This document shows, in pieces, positions 34,766 to 45,111 of a stretch of DNA of 64,000 nt (position 1 is its first letter; each line of letters opens with the position of its first letter). The stretch lies in the NCBI RefSeq assembly GCF_963676935.1, contig NZ_OY781470.1:620001-684000 (forward strand). The letters are read 5' to 3'. The translations under genes were made by a program, and so were the position numbers. The DNA is from Halarcobacter sp. GTDB taxonomy: Bacteria > Campylobacterota > Campylobacteria > Campylobacterales > Arcobacteraceae. Under the pieces are notes generated by a model, which was not told the DNA's origin, did not search any database, and worked only from the letters and a program-made list of their open reading frames with translations.

Positions 34766-37726
34766 ATGAAATTAAAAAAAATCTTTTCCCCTATCTTTGA
34801 CCCTTATGTGGGACCTGTATTTGTAATCTCTATATTCTTATCATTTATTGTATTTGTTGTTATTCCAAAACATTCATATACAAATAAAATTGAACACATG
34901 ACAGATGAAGCTGTAAAAACATTAAATTATTTAAAAAAAACTAGAATATATTATACAAGTAATGTTGTAGATAAAATAAGAAACAACACAACTATTGATG
35001 TTGATTATAATCACAAAGAATCATATCGAACTGTGCCTTTATCTGCTACAATGATGCATGACTTAAGTTTAATACTTCCAGAAAATGGTATGAAGATAAA
35101 AATCTATAGTGATTATCCTTATCCTAATAGAAAAGATAGAAAACTTGATAAATTTGAAAAAGATTCATTAGCTTATTTAGTAAATAATCCAGATGATATA
35201 TATAAAAAAGATGTAATAATTGATAATAAAAGAACATTTAGATTAGCCGTTGCTGATGTATTATTAGACAATACGTGCGTTGAGTGTCACAATAACAGAG
35301 TGGATAGTCCCAAGAAAGATTGGAATATTGGAGATGTAAGAGGTGTGATTGAAATAAGCATACCTTTTGAAAATGGAGTTCTCTTAAGTTCAAAAGAGCT
35401 TAATATATTGATGTATATATTTTCATTTGTAATTTTACTTTTAGGTGTACACTACACAGTTATTTCAATAAAAAGAACAAATGAACATAAAAAAATAAAA
35501 GTTCAATTAGAAAAAGAAGTAGAAGATAGAACAGCAACTTTAAATAACACTATAAAATTATTAAATCAATATAAAAAAGCAGTTGATACAAGTGCTATAG
35601 TTTCTAAAACTGATAAAAATGGCATTATCACTTACGTTAATGATGAATTTGTAAGAATTTCTAAATATAAAGAAGAGGAACTTTTAGGAAAAAGTCATAA
35701 TATTATTAGGCATGAAGATATGCCAAAAGCTATTTTTAAAAATTTATGGAAAACAATAAAAGCTAAAAAAATCTGGAAAGGTGAAGTTAAAAATAAAGCA
35801 AAAGATGGAACTGCTTATTATGTAAATACTACAATTGTTCCAATACTTGATTATAATAATGATATAGAAGAGTTTTTAGCTATTCGATTAAATATTACAG
35901 ATATAGTGGAGTCAAAACAAAAAGCACAAAAAGCAGATGCTGCAAAATCAATATTTTTAGCAAATATGTCCCATGAGATTAGAACACCTTTAAATGCGAT
36001 TATAGGTTTTTCTGAAGTATTGAGAAACTCAAGTAAGATAGATACACAAAGTAAAAAACAATCTAATATTATACATAGTAGTGCAAATTCACTTTTAGCA
36101 ATAATAAACGATATTTTAGATATTTCTAAAATAGAAAGTGGGAATTTTGAAATAGCAAAAGAGGAAACAGATATATTTTATATTTGTGAACATGTGGTTG
36201 AATTATTTTCAAAAAGAGCAAATGAAAAAGATATAAAATTGATTTTTGATATTGACCAAAGAATCCCTCTTTGTCTAATAACTGATGGTGTGAGAATACG
36301 ACAAGTATTATCAAACTTTTTAAGTAATGCTATAAAATTTACTCCCCAAAAAGGGCTTGTTGATTTTAATATTAGTGTTGAATCTCTTGATGAAAGTAAA
36401 GTTAAATTAAGATTTACAGTAGAAGATACAGGTATTGGTATTCCAAAAGAGAAAATAGAAAAAATATTTGATCCATTTATTCAAGTTGACCATAAATCAA
36501 ATAGAGAGTTTGAAGGGACAGGTTTAGGTTTAAGTATCTCTAAACATATTATAGAAGCCTTAGATTCAAAAATTGAGATAGAAAGTGAAGTTGGTAAGGG
36601 AACAAAATTTTCTTTTCTTTTAAAAAGTAAGGTATGTAAAAAAGAGTTTAAAGAAAATGATTCTTTTACAAATGGTTTAAATTTTATGGTATTAAATAAA
36701 CAAGAAGATTCTTTTCATTATGTAAAAAGATATTTAAATATTTTTGGTCAAATTGATAGTAAAGAGAATCCTGATATTTTAGTTTGTGATTATAAAAGTA
36801 ATGATATCGAAGAGATTAGACAAAAATATAAGCAAGTTCCTAAATTGATACTTTTTGAATATGAAAAAGATATATTAGAGTTTGATTTTAAAAACAATGA
36901 AACTGGATTATCCTTACCTTTTTATGCTTCAAAAGTAAATGATTCATTGCAAGATTTATTAAGAAAATCTAACAATAAAAGAAAACAAATTCAAGTAAGT
37001 TCAAATGATAAATTTAGTGGAAAAATTTTAGTTGCTGAAGATAACTTAGCTAATCAAGAATTAATTACATACATATTAAATGATATGGGAATAGAGTTTG
37101 ATATTAAAGAAAATGGAAAAGAAGCTTATGAGTCTTTCAAAAATAATAACTATGATTTGGTTTTGATGGATATTAATATGCCTATTATGGATGGAATTGA
37201 ATCTTTTTTAAAAATAAGAGAATATGAAAAAATTGAAGCTTTAAATGCTACACCTATTATTGCTCTTACTGCTAATGCTATAAAAGGTGATAAAGAAAGG
37301 TTTTTAACATTAGGAATGAATGGTTATCTAAGTAAACCAATTAATACTTTTGAACTAAAAGATATATTCAAAGAGTATTTAACTGCAAAAAGTGAATCAA
37401 AAGAAGAGATAAAAGAAAATAGAACTGTAGATGTTTCAAAAATTGTACAAAAGTTAGGTGTAAGTGAAAATATTGCAGATTTGATATTTAATAAATTTAA
37501 AAATGAGATTCAAAAAGATTTAGATGAATTAGAAAAATATATTCTAAATGAAGATAAAGAAAATATTATTCAAAAAGCCCATTATATTAAGAATTCATCT
37601 TTAAATGTTGCATTAGATGAGGTATCAGATTATTTAACTAAGCTTGAAATTGAAGAGTTAAATAAAGATGAAAAATTAGAGGTTTTTACTATGATAAGTA
37701 AAGAGATAAATAAAGTAATAAAATAA
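34766..37726 (+). CDS. Hybrid sensor histidine kinase with DUF3365/Tll0287-like haem-motif sensor
   Basis: Has 986 residues. Order: helix 1 (about 16-34), periplasmic DUF3365/Tll0287-like domain (about 40-205) with a CxxCH haem c motif at Cys171-Cys174-His175 (NTCVECHNN), helix 2 (about 212-233), PAS (about 270-380), HisKA with His403 in ANMSHEIRTP, HATPase, a degenerate receiver (about 640-745), an intact receiver with Asp802, and Hpt with His939 in AHYIKNSS. The four-step phosphorelay is complete except for an output regulator. The haem motif suggests redox or gas sensing. The next gene is a paralogue in its kinase half, 10 bases downstream. Confidence 0.88.
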   Translation: MKLKKIFSPIFDPYVGPVFVISIFLSFIVFVVIPKHSYTNKIEHMTDEAVKTLNYLKKTRIYYTSNVVDKIRNNTTIDVDYNHKESYRTVPLSATMMHDLSLILPENGMKIKIYSDYPYPNRKDRKLDKFEKDSLAYLVNNPDDIYKKDVIIDNKRTFRLAVADVLLDNTCVECHNNRVDSPKKDWNIGDVRGVIEISIPFENGVLLSSKELNILMYIFSFVILLLGVHYTVISIKRTNEHKKIKVQLEKEVEDRTATLNNTIKLLNQYKKAVDTSAIVSKTDKNGIITYVNDEFVRISKYKEEELLGKSHNIIRHEDMPKAIFKNLWKTIKAKKIWKGEVKNKAKDGTAYYVNTTIVPILDYNNDIEEFLAIRLNITDIVESKQKAQKADAAKSIFLANMSHEIRTPLNAIIGFSEVLRNSSKIDTQSKKQSNIIHSSANSLLAIINDILDISKIESGNFEIAKEETDIFYICEHVVELFSKRANEKDIKLIFDIDQRIPLCLITDGVRIRQVLSNFLSNAIKFTPQKGLVDFNISVESLDESKVKLRFTVEDTGIGIPKEKIEKIFDPFIQVDHKSNREFEGTGLGLSISKHIIEALDSKIEIESEVGKGTKFSFLLKSKVCKKEFKENDSFTNGLNFMVLNKQEDSFHYVKRYLNIFGQIDSKENPDILVCDYKSNDIEEIRQKYKQVPKLILFEYEKDILEFDFKNNETGLSLPFYASKVNDSLQDLLRKSNNKRKQIQVSSNDKFSGKILVAEDNLANQELITYILNDMGIEFDIKENGKEAYESFKNNNYDLVLMDINMPIMDGIESFLKIREYEKIEALNATPIIALTANAIKGDKERFLTLGMNGYLSKPINTFELKDIFKEYLTAKSESKEEIKENRTVDVSKIVQKLGVSENIADLIFNKFKNEIQKDLDELEKYILNEDKENIIQKAHYIKNSSLNVALDEVSDYLTKLEIEELNKDEKLEVFTMISKEINKVIK

Positions 37727-37736
37727 AGGCTATAAA

Positions 37737-40700
37737 ATGAAAAATCTATCAATAAAAGCAAAATTAATTCTTCTTTTTATAGTTATAAAGGTTATCCCTC
37801 TTCTTTTAATCGCTTATATAGCCTATGAAGGTGCATTAAAACTTGATAATTATATTCAAGACAGTACAAGGTATCTTTTTAATCAAAATAAAGAGATAGT
37901 AATAAATACTGCAAATAAATCTATTGAAGATAGTATAAAAAATCTAGATAAAAAATCACAATTAGCTTTAGAAAGATTATCTTATGAAATAGCAAATAAT
38001 GTTGCACAATTTTTATATGAAAGAGATAGTGATATTAAACTACTTTCAAATTTAGATTTAAATCAAAAGGTATTAAAAGAGTTTTATAATAGTAAAAATA
38101 GAGATATTATAATTCATAACAAATATATTTATGATGATAGTACTAATACATGGGTAGACCCAATAGAAAAAGAAAAAATAAAAAGAGATAAAACTACAGC
38201 TGATTTAAAAGATAATGAAAGAGAATTTAGTTATATAGACCCAATAAAATATAAAACAAAAAATATCCCTATCTATAAAGAAGTTTCATATTTTGACCTA
38301 AATGGAAAAGAGATATATAAAGTATCTCAGATTGATAAAAAACTTCATAATATTTCAAATAAAAAAAATACTTATATCAATTCAGAAGATTATTTTAAAG
38401 AGGTTCAAAACCTAAAAAAAGATGAAATCTATGTATCCGATGTAATTGGAGAATATGTCAAAACAAAAGTAATAGGAACTTTTACTAAAGAGAAAGCCCA
38501 AAAAGCAAAAATAGAGTTTAAACCTGAAAAATATGCATACGCAGGAAAAGAGAATCCTGTAGGAAAAAGATTTGAGGGTATTATTAGATTTGTTACTCCT
38601 GTATATAAAAATGGTAAAAAACAAGGGTATGTTTCTTTAGCTTTAGATCATGAACATATTATGCAATTCACAGATACATCAAGTCCTACAAATATTAATG
38701 CAAAACAAGATATTTCTGATGCAAGTGAGGGTAACTATACTTTTATGTGGGATTATAAAGGTAGAAATATTTCCCATCCAAGAGATTATTTTATTAATGG
38801 TTTTAATAAAGAAACAGGAAAAAGAGAGATGCCTTGGTTAAGTGCAGATATTGCGAAAAAATACCAAGAGTCTGGAAAAGAGATAAATGAGTTTTTATCA
38901 ACATATCCAACTTTTGAGGAACAAAGTTTAAAGAAAAAACCAAATATAAAACAATTAGTATCTGATGGTAATGTAGGCTTAGACTGTAGATATTTGAATT
39001 TTGCACCTCAGTGCAAAGGTTGGATGCAAGTAACACAAAATGGTGGATTTGGATCTTTTATTATTTATTGGAGTAAAGTATGGAAGTTAACTACTGCTGC
39101 TACTATTCCATATTATACAGGTAAATATGGAGATACTAAAAGAGGATTTGGATTTATCACTTTAGGGGCAAATGTTGATGAATTTCATGCTGCAGCAAAT
39201 GAGACAAAAGAGAATGTAAAAAAGATTTTAAATAGTCAAACAAACGCAATGAAAGATATTGTTAATGAAAATACTATACAAATAAAAGAGTATATAAAAA
39301 ATTTAATAAATGAACTAACACTTGTAACTTTTGTAATGATTATTATCATTATTGCAGTGGCTATTTGGATGTCAAATTATATTAGTAAAAAAATATCTAA
39401 TCTATTAATAGCAACAAAAAAATTCTCGAATAAACAGTTAGATTACCAAATAGAAATATCTTCAAATGATGAGATTGGAAAGCTTGAACAATCTTTTAAT
39501 GATATGGCTTTTCAAATTAAAGCTTTAGTTGAAGACCAAAAAGCTTTAAATTTACATTTGGAAGAGAAAGTTGATGAAAAAACAAAAGAGTTACAAGATA
39601 TTAATCATACTCTTGAAGAACAAATAGAACAAAGAACAGCTTATTTAAGAGAGACTTTACAAAGAGCAAAAAAAGCTGATGAAGCAAAATCAGTATTTTT
39701 AGCTAATATGTCTCATGAAATTCGTACACCGTTAAATGCAATTATTGGTTTTTCAGATGTATTAACACAAAGTAAAAACTTGGATTCAACTGTTGTAAAA
39801 CAATTAAAAATAATACATTCAAGTGCTAATACTTTACTTACAATTATAAATGACATACTTGATATTTCTAAAATTGAAAGTGGAAATTTTGAAATTAGTG
39901 TAGAGGAAACAGATATATATTTTATTAGTGAACATGTTGTTGAACTGTTTTCAAAAAGAGCTTTAGAAAAGCATATTAAACTGATATTTAATTTAGATTA
40001 TAAAATCCCTTTATGTGTTAGAACAGATGGGGTTAGAGTAAGACAAGTTTTATCCAATCTTTTAAGTAATGCCATAAAATTTACTCCTGAAAAAGGATTA
40101 GTTACACTAAATATTTTTGTTTTAGAAGATAGTGGAAATGATGTAAAAATTAGATTTGAGGTTATTGATACAGGTATTGGAATACCAAAAGAAAAACTAG
40201 AAACTATATTTGAACCTTTTATACAAGTAGACAATATGTCAAATAGAGTATATGAGGGTACAGGTTTAGGTCTTAGTATTTGTAAACATATTATCGAGTC
40301 TCTTGATTCAACAATTTTTATTGATAGTGTAGTTGATGAAGGGACAAAGTTCTACTTTGATCTATCTTTTAATACTTGTGAAGCTACAATTTTTGAAACG
40401 AAAGATTACCTAAATAAACTGAATTTTAAAGTTTTAGATATTAAAAATGATACTTACCATTATATAAAAAGATATTTGAATATCTTTGGAACTATTAATA
40501 GTGTTCAAGAGGATTATATTTTAGTTTATCCTTATAAAAATAACTTAGAACTTGAAAATATAAGAGAAAAATATAAAAATATTCCAAAATTGATTTTGTT
40601 GGAATATGAAGATGATGCTTTAAATATAACACCAAATATTGATGAACAATTTATCTCTTTACCTTTTTATGCTTCAAAAGTAAATGATAGTTTACAAGAG

Positions 40701-41492
40701 TTGTTAATGAAAAATAATACGACTATTATAGAAGATTCTACAAATAATGTAGAATTACAAGGAAGAGTATTAGTTGCAGAAGATAATAATGCAAATCAAG
40801 AATTGATTTCGTATATATTAAATAGTTTAAATATTGATTTTGAACTTAAAGATAATGGACTAAAAACTTTTGAAGCTTTTAAAGAAAAGAGATATGATTT
40901 AATTTTGATGGATATAAATATGCCAGTTATGGATGGTATTGAATCTTTCAAAGCAATAAGAAAATATGAAGAAGAAAATAGTTTATCTAAGATACCAATT
41001 ATTGCCCTTACTGCAAATGCAATTAAAGGGGATAAAGAAAAATTTTTAGATCTAGGTATGAATGGCTATTTAAGTAAACCGGTAAATACTGAACATTTAA
41101 TTGAGGTATTTGATAAGTTTTTAAAAAAGAACCTAGAAGTTCAAGAGGCAGAAAAAATAGATTTAGAAGACTTATCTTTAAAAGAAAAATTGGAGTTTGA
41201 TACAAATAAGATTATGACTCAATTAGGTATTAGTGAATCTATCGTAAATATGATTATTGATAAATTCAAAAAAGATATAAAAAAAGATATGAAAGAACTA
41301 GAATCTTATGTCTTTGAATCAAACTTTAATGAAGTGTCTCAAAAAGCTCATTATATTAAAAACTCTGCTTTAAATGTATGTTTAGATGAGGTTTGTGAAA
41401 TCTTAGAGAAATTAGAGTCAGAAAAATCTGATAAAGAAGAGCTACATAAGCTAGTTAAACAATTAAAAACAAAAATTGATAGTTATTTATAA
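37737..41492 (+). CDS. Hybrid sensor histidine kinase with large periplasmic sensor domain
   Basis: Has 1251 residues. Helix 1 (about 10-28) and helix 2 (about 525-547) bracket a periplasmic region of nearly 500 residues that looks Cache-like (FVTPVYKNGKKQGYVSLALD). Two cysteines are in DCRYLNFAPQCKGW. Then HAMP, coiled coil, HisKA with His660, HATPase, a degenerate receiver, an intact receiver with Asp1059, and Hpt with His1205. From HisKA onward it parallels the preceding gene closely (KQLKIIHSSANTLLTIINDI versus KQSNIIHSSANSLLAIINDI), so the pair arose by duplication and swapped sensors. Confidence 0.88.
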   Translation: MKNLSIKAKLILLFIVIKVIPLLLIAYIAYEGALKLDNYIQDSTRYLFNQNKEIVINTANKSIEDSIKNLDKKSQLALERLSYEIANNVAQFLYERDSDIKLLSNLDLNQKVLKEFYNSKNRDIIIHNKYIYDDSTNTWVDPIEKEKIKRDKTTADLKDNEREFSYIDPIKYKTKNIPIYKEVSYFDLNGKEIYKVSQIDKKLHNISNKKNTYINSEDYFKEVQNLKKDEIYVSDVIGEYVKTKVIGTFTKEKAQKAKIEFKPEKYAYAGKENPVGKRFEGIIRFVTPVYKNGKKQGYVSLALDHEHIMQFTDTSSPTNINAKQDISDASEGNYTFMWDYKGRNISHPRDYFINGFNKETGKREMPWLSADIAKKYQESGKEINEFLSTYPTFEEQSLKKKPNIKQLVSDGNVGLDCRYLNFAPQCKGWMQVTQNGGFGSFIIYWSKVWKLTTAATIPYYTGKYGDTKRGFGFITLGANVDEFHAAANETKENVKKILNSQTNAMKDIVNENTIQIKEYIKNLINELTLVTFVMIIIIIAVAIWMSNYISKKISNLLIATKKFSNKQLDYQIEISSNDEIGKLEQSFNDMAFQIKALVEDQKALNLHLEEKVDEKTKELQDINHTLEEQIEQRTAYLRETLQRAKKADEAKSVFLANMSHEIRTPLNAIIGFSDVLTQSKNLDSTVVKQLKIIHSSANTLLTIINDILDISKIESGNFEISVEETDIYFISEHVVELFSKRALEKHIKLIFNLDYKIPLCVRTDGVRVRQVLSNLLSNAIKFTPEKGLVTLNIFVLEDSGNDVKIRFEVIDTGIGIPKEKLETIFEPFIQVDNMSNRVYEGTGLGLSICKHIIESLDSTIFIDSVVDEGTKFYFDLSFNTCEATIFETKDYLNKLNFKVLDIKNDTYHYIKRYLNIFGTINSVQEDYILVYPYKNNLELENIREKYKNIPKLILLEYEDDALNITPNIDEQFISLPFYASKVNDSLQELLMKNNTTIIEDSTNNVELQGRVLVAEDNNANQELISYILNSLNIDFELKDNGLKTFEAFKEKRYDLILMDINMPVMDGIESFKAIRKYEEENSLSKIPIIALTANAIKGDKEKFLDLGMNGYLSKPVNTEHLIEVFDKFLKKNLEVQEAEKIDLEDLSLKEKLEFDTNKIMTQLGISESIVNMIIDKFKKDIKKDMKELESYVFESNFNEVSQKAHYIKNSALNVCLDEVCEILEKLESEKSDKEELHKLVKQLKTKIDSYL

Positions 41493-41493
41493 A

Positions 41494-41526
41494 ATTTCAT
41501 ATTGCAATTTTATTGCAATATGAAAT
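41494..41526 (+). terminator. Perfect 14-bp hairpin after the kinase pair
   Basis: ATTTCATATTGCAA (41494-41507) and TTGCAATATGAAAT (41513-41526) enclose a 5-base loop right after the stop. No T run follows. It separates the kinase pair from the polymerase gene, which has a TATAAT box at about 41533. Confidence 0.55.
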
Positions 41527-41547
41527 AAAAATGGATATAATTACACT

Positions 41548-42855
41548 ATGTTTTTACACTTAGATTTAGATTGCTTTTTTGTATCAGCCCATAGAACTTT
41601 AGATAATAGTTTAAAAAATATTCCAGTTGCGGTTGGAGGAAGAAGTAATTTAAATATTTTTTCAACGAAAAAAGAGGTTCGTAAAATTAGTGAAAATAAT
41701 GGTGCTTTTGTAAGTACTATATTAACAAATGAGGGTGAAAAAACTTTTAATGATTATTTTGTAGATGAAAATGGAAAAATAAGAGGAATAATCACAACTT
41801 CATCTTATGAGGCAAGAGAGTTTGGAGTTAAAACTGCAATGAGTGTTAACGAAGCTTTAAAACTTTGTCCCAATCTTAAAATGATTTCCCCAAATTATCC
41901 ATTGTATCATGAACTTTCTCAAAAACTATATAAACTCTTATCTTATGAAATCCCTTTAGTAGAACAATTTTCAATAGATGAATTTTTTGGTGACGTAAGA
42001 GGGTATATAGGTGAGGAAGAGGTTGTAGAGTTTGCATATTATTTAAAAGAAAAGATTTTAAAAGAGTTAAAACTTCCTATTTCAATTGGAATTGCCCATT
42101 CAAAATATTTAGCAAAATTGATAACTGAATATGCAAAGCCTGATGGTGTAAGATATATAAAAAAAGAGGATATGGACGAATTTCTAAAAGATATCCCTAT
42201 AAAAGAGTTTCCTGGCATTGGAAAAGGATATCAGCAGAAACTTCAAGGTTATGGAATAAAAACTCTAGGAGATATAAAAAATAAAAAAAATCTGTTTTAT
42301 TCATGGAAAAAACCAGGAATAGATTTATACAATAGAGTTTGTGGAATAAATGATACTCAACTTATACAGCAAAGAGATAAAAAATCAATAGGTATAGGTA
42401 GAACTTTTGATCCGATTTATGATAGGCAGGAGTTATTAAGAAGAGTAATAATCTTATCAAGATATTTATGTTTTATAGTTAAAAAAAGTGATGTAAACCC
42501 TTTAACATATGCTATAAAAATAAAATATGAATCAAATACAAAATCTAAAAACTATGTAAATGTTAATAGGATTTTTAATGAGAGTGATTTTAAAGCAAAG
42601 ATGAAAACACTTTTTCTTGAAAATGATATACATCCAACTCATAGTGTAGTTCAGTTGAACCTTACTGTTTCAAATTTTTCAAAACCAAAAGAGTTTACAT
42701 ACAATATATTTGAGTATGAAGAGGATATTAAAAAGAGAGAACTTACTAATAAATTACAATCTTTAAGGGATAAGTATGGAGTTGATATAATTAAAACAGC
42801 ATCAGAATTGAAAGAGAAGTTAACAAATAAAGATGATATAATAAAGAAAAGGTAG
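41548..42855 (+). CDS. Y-family DNA polymerase (DinB/Pol IV-like) with an insertion
   Basis: Translesion polymerase of 435 residues. Catalytic motifs are HLDLDCFFVSAHR at the N-terminus and SIDEFFGDV (about residues 142-150). The conserved SSYEAREFGVKTAM is present but lies about 45 residues further on than in E. coli DinB, because of an insertion (about residues 34-85). HhH motif FPGIGKGYQQKLQGYGI follows, then the little-finger domain. It appears intact. Possible metal ligands Asp6 and Asp8 are visible. It is followed 13 bases later by small membrane-associated genes, so it may be in an operon with them. Confidence 0.85.
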   Translation: MFLHLDLDCFFVSAHRTLDNSLKNIPVAVGGRSNLNIFSTKKEVRKISENNGAFVSTILTNEGEKTFNDYFVDENGKIRGIITTSSYEAREFGVKTAMSVNEALKLCPNLKMISPNYPLYHELSQKLYKLLSYEIPLVEQFSIDEFFGDVRGYIGEEEVVEFAYYLKEKILKELKLPISIGIAHSKYLAKLITEYAKPDGVRYIKKEDMDEFLKDIPIKEFPGIGKGYQQKLQGYGIKTLGDIKNKKNLFYSWKKPGIDLYNRVCGINDTQLIQQRDKKSIGIGRTFDPIYDRQELLRRVIILSRYLCFIVKKSDVNPLTYAIKIKYESNTKSKNYVNVNRIFNESDFKAKMKTLFLENDIHPTHSVVQLNLTVSNFSKPKEFTYNIFEYEEDIKKRELTNKLQSLRDKYGVDIIKTASELKEKLTNKDDIIKKR

Positions 42856-42868
42856 GTGGATTTTATTA

Positions 42869-43183
42869 ATGAGCATAAAAAATCGAGTAAAAGAAAAATC
42901 AACAAAACTATTAAACCTAGCTTCTGAAAATGTTACTAAAGCTTTTGATTACCCTTCATTAAAAGGTAAGGAATTAAAAAAATCTATTAAAAATAAAATT
43001 AGAGAAAAAGCTATTTTAAGTACAAAAGCTAGACTTGCAGAGCATCATAAAACATTTGATGATTATACTGATGAAGAGTTAGAAATTATTATTGCAGATG
43101 AAGAGAATAAAATCAAAGATGATTTAAAAACAAAATCTTTAGTTGGTGCTTTAGCTCTTTTAGGTTTAGACTTTTTAGTGTAG
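42869..43183 (+). CDS. Hypothetical small helical protein
   Basis: Has 104 residues, strongly charged and helical (SKIRVKEKSTK-like basic N-terminus, then EELEIIIADEENKIKDD). The C-terminus is hydrophobic (SLVGALALLGLDFLV) and could insert in the membrane. I do not recognise a family. It follows the polymerase and precedes another small membrane protein by 8 bases, suggesting a shared transcript. Confidence 0.55.
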   Translation: MSIKNRVKEKSTKLLNLASENVTKAFDYPSLKGKELKKSIKNKIREKAILSTKARLAEHHKTFDDYTDEELEIIIADEENKIKDDLKTKSLVGALALLGLDFLV

Positions 43184-43191
43184 GTTTTAGT

Positions 43192-43587
43192 ATGTTTAAA
43201 CAAGTTAAGTCAGCAGTTTTTTGGTATTATCTTTATAAATTTAGAAGAAAAGTACTTTTAATTAGTTTTCTACTAATAGTTGTAATATTTGCTAATGCTA
43301 TATATTCTGATATAGTTCAATATTTAACTTTAAAAGAGAAGTTAGAGTATTTGGAAATAGCTATTTTGTTCAAATGGTTTATAATAATATTTAATATACT
43401 TTTTTCAATATATTTGATTTTAACTTTATTCAAAAAAGAGAATAAAGAAGAGAAAAAGAACAATCTATCAAAAACTAAAAAAGTAGATAATGAAGAATCA
43501 ATAAAAGAAAAAAAATTTACTAAACGAGAAGAAAAGTTTTTAAATAGGGAACTTAAAACTAAAGCAGATATGTTGGTTGAAAGATAA
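43192..43587 (+). CDS. Hypothetical two-helix membrane protein
   Basis: Has 131 residues. Two hydrophobic helices (about 22-40 and 63-82, VLLISFLLIVVIFANAIY and WFIIIFNILFSIYLILTLF) are followed by a Lys/Glu-rich tail of about 50 residues. No known family recognised. The stop is 1 base before the kinase start at 43589, so the two are coupled, which hints at a membrane partner for that soluble kinase. Confidence 0.55.
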   Translation: MFKQVKSAVFWYYLYKFRRKVLLISFLLIVVIFANAIYSDIVQYLTLKEKLEYLEIAILFKWFIIIFNILFSIYLILTLFKKENKEEKKNNLSKTKKVDNEESIKEKKFTKREEKFLNRELKTKADMLVER

Positions 43588-43588
43588 A

Positions 43589-45106
43589 ATGGATATAAAA
43601 TTTGAAAATTTAGAACAAGATTATAAGTTTCTTTTTGAACATTCACGAGTAGGGATTATTTATTTAGATGAAGAGGGTAATTTCTTTAAAGTAAATAATA
43701 AATTTTGTGAAATATTAGCTTATACTAAAGAGGAACTTCTTAAATCAAATTTTTCAGATATTACTTATAAAGATGATAAGGGTAAAAGTTTAGTCTTATA
43801 CAATAAAACTCAACAAAAAGAAAATAATAGTTACACTTTAGAAAAAAGATATGTACGAAAAGATAGAAAAATTATCTGGGTAGAAATTTTTATAAATCAT
43901 ATTTTTGATGGTAATGGAAAATTTCTATATACTTTGGGGTTTGTAACTGATATCTCAAAAAGAAAAAATATTCAAGATACTATTTTAGAGCAAACAAAAA
44001 CTATGCAGTTATATTTAGATATAGTTGATGTTGCTATTGTTGTTGTAAATAAACAAGGTAATATCACTTTAGTTAATAGAAAAACCTGTGAGATTTTAGA
44101 TTATGAAGAGCATTCTATTTTAGGAAAGAATTGGTTTAATAATTTTGTTGGAAAAAAAGATAGACAAAAAGAGATATTTGATTTTGTAAATTCAATTAAC
44201 AATAAAGAAGATATCTCTGAAAAGATTCAATATAATGTTATTTGTTCAGATAATAAAGAAAGAACAATTCTTTGGAGAAGAAGATATATATATGATGATA
44301 AAAAAACAATTTCCGGTATGATATCTTCAGGTGAAGATATTACAGAGCTATTAAAACTTGAGGATGATAAAAAAAGAAATGAAAAACTTCTATTTCATCA
44401 AGCAAAACTTGCATCTATGGGTGAGATGTTAAGAAATATTGCACATCAGTGGAGACAACCTTTAAGTACTATATCAACTGCTGCCTCAGGAATAAAAATA
44501 CAAAAAGAGATGGGTATTTTAAGTGATGAAGATTTTAATTTAGGTATGACTGCAATTGTAAATATGACACAATACTTATCTCAAACAATAAATGAGTTTC
44601 AAAATTTTTTTAAAACAGATGAAATAAATAGAAAATTTTCAAATAAAGAACTTTTTTTTAAAATTGAAAACTTTATACTAAATAGTTTTAAATCCTCAAA
44701 TATTGAATTAAGAATTAAAAGTGATATGGACTTTAATATAGAAGGACCTTTCAATGAATTAATTAAAGTTATTGTTACTATATTAAATAATGCAAAAGAT
44801 GCTTTTGTAGGTAAAGACTTAAATAATAAAGTTGTTTTTTTAGAGAGTCATATTGAAGAAAAATTCTATACAATTTTTATAAAAGATAATGCAGGTGGAA
44901 TAGATGAAAATGTTTTAGATAAAATTTTTGAGCCATATTTTACTACTAAACATCAAAGTTTAGGCACTGGCATTGGATTATTTATGGTTAAGGATGTAAT
45001 TGAAAATAGATTTCAAGGAAAACTTGAAGTCTTCAATGAAGAGATAAGTTATAAAACAGACCTTAGAAAAGGTGCTGTTTTTAAAATAAGTATACCTAAA
45101 AATTAA
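43589..45106 (+). CDS. PAS-PAS sensor histidine kinase
   Basis: Soluble kinase of 505 residues. Two PAS domains (about 10-125 and 137-260) precede a HisKA-type domain with phospho-acceptor His286 in NIAHQWRQPLST, the HQWRQPL subgroup common in Campylobacterota, and a HATPase with NNAKDAF, DNAGGI and GTGIGLFMVKD. An upstream TTG (43577) keeps the frame open, but ATG 43589 follows GAAAGA and directly follows the previous stop. No receiver or response-regulator gene is adjacent. It lacks membrane segments; the preceding membrane protein may localise it. Confidence 0.85.
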   Translation: MDIKFENLEQDYKFLFEHSRVGIIYLDEEGNFFKVNNKFCEILAYTKEELLKSNFSDITYKDDKGKSLVLYNKTQQKENNSYTLEKRYVRKDRKIIWVEIFINHIFDGNGKFLYTLGFVTDISKRKNIQDTILEQTKTMQLYLDIVDVAIVVVNKQGNITLVNRKTCEILDYEEHSILGKNWFNNFVGKKDRQKEIFDFVNSINNKEDISEKIQYNVICSDNKERTILWRRRYIYDDKKTISGMISSGEDITELLKLEDDKKRNEKLLFHQAKLASMGEMLRNIAHQWRQPLSTISTAASGIKIQKEMGILSDEDFNLGMTAIVNMTQYLSQTINEFQNFFKTDEINRKFSNKELFFKIENFILNSFKSSNIELRIKSDMDFNIEGPFNELIKVIVTILNNAKDAFVGKDLNNKVVFLESHIEEKFYTIFIKDNAGGIDENVLDKIFEPYFTTKHQSLGTGIGLFMVKDVIENRFQGKLEVFNEEISYKTDLRKGAVFKISIPKN

Positions 45107-45111
45107 AGTGA

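Noticed and set aside
43577-43588. TTG start for the PAS-PAS kinase
   Set aside because: ATG 43589 follows the previous stop by one base and has a better ribosome site.
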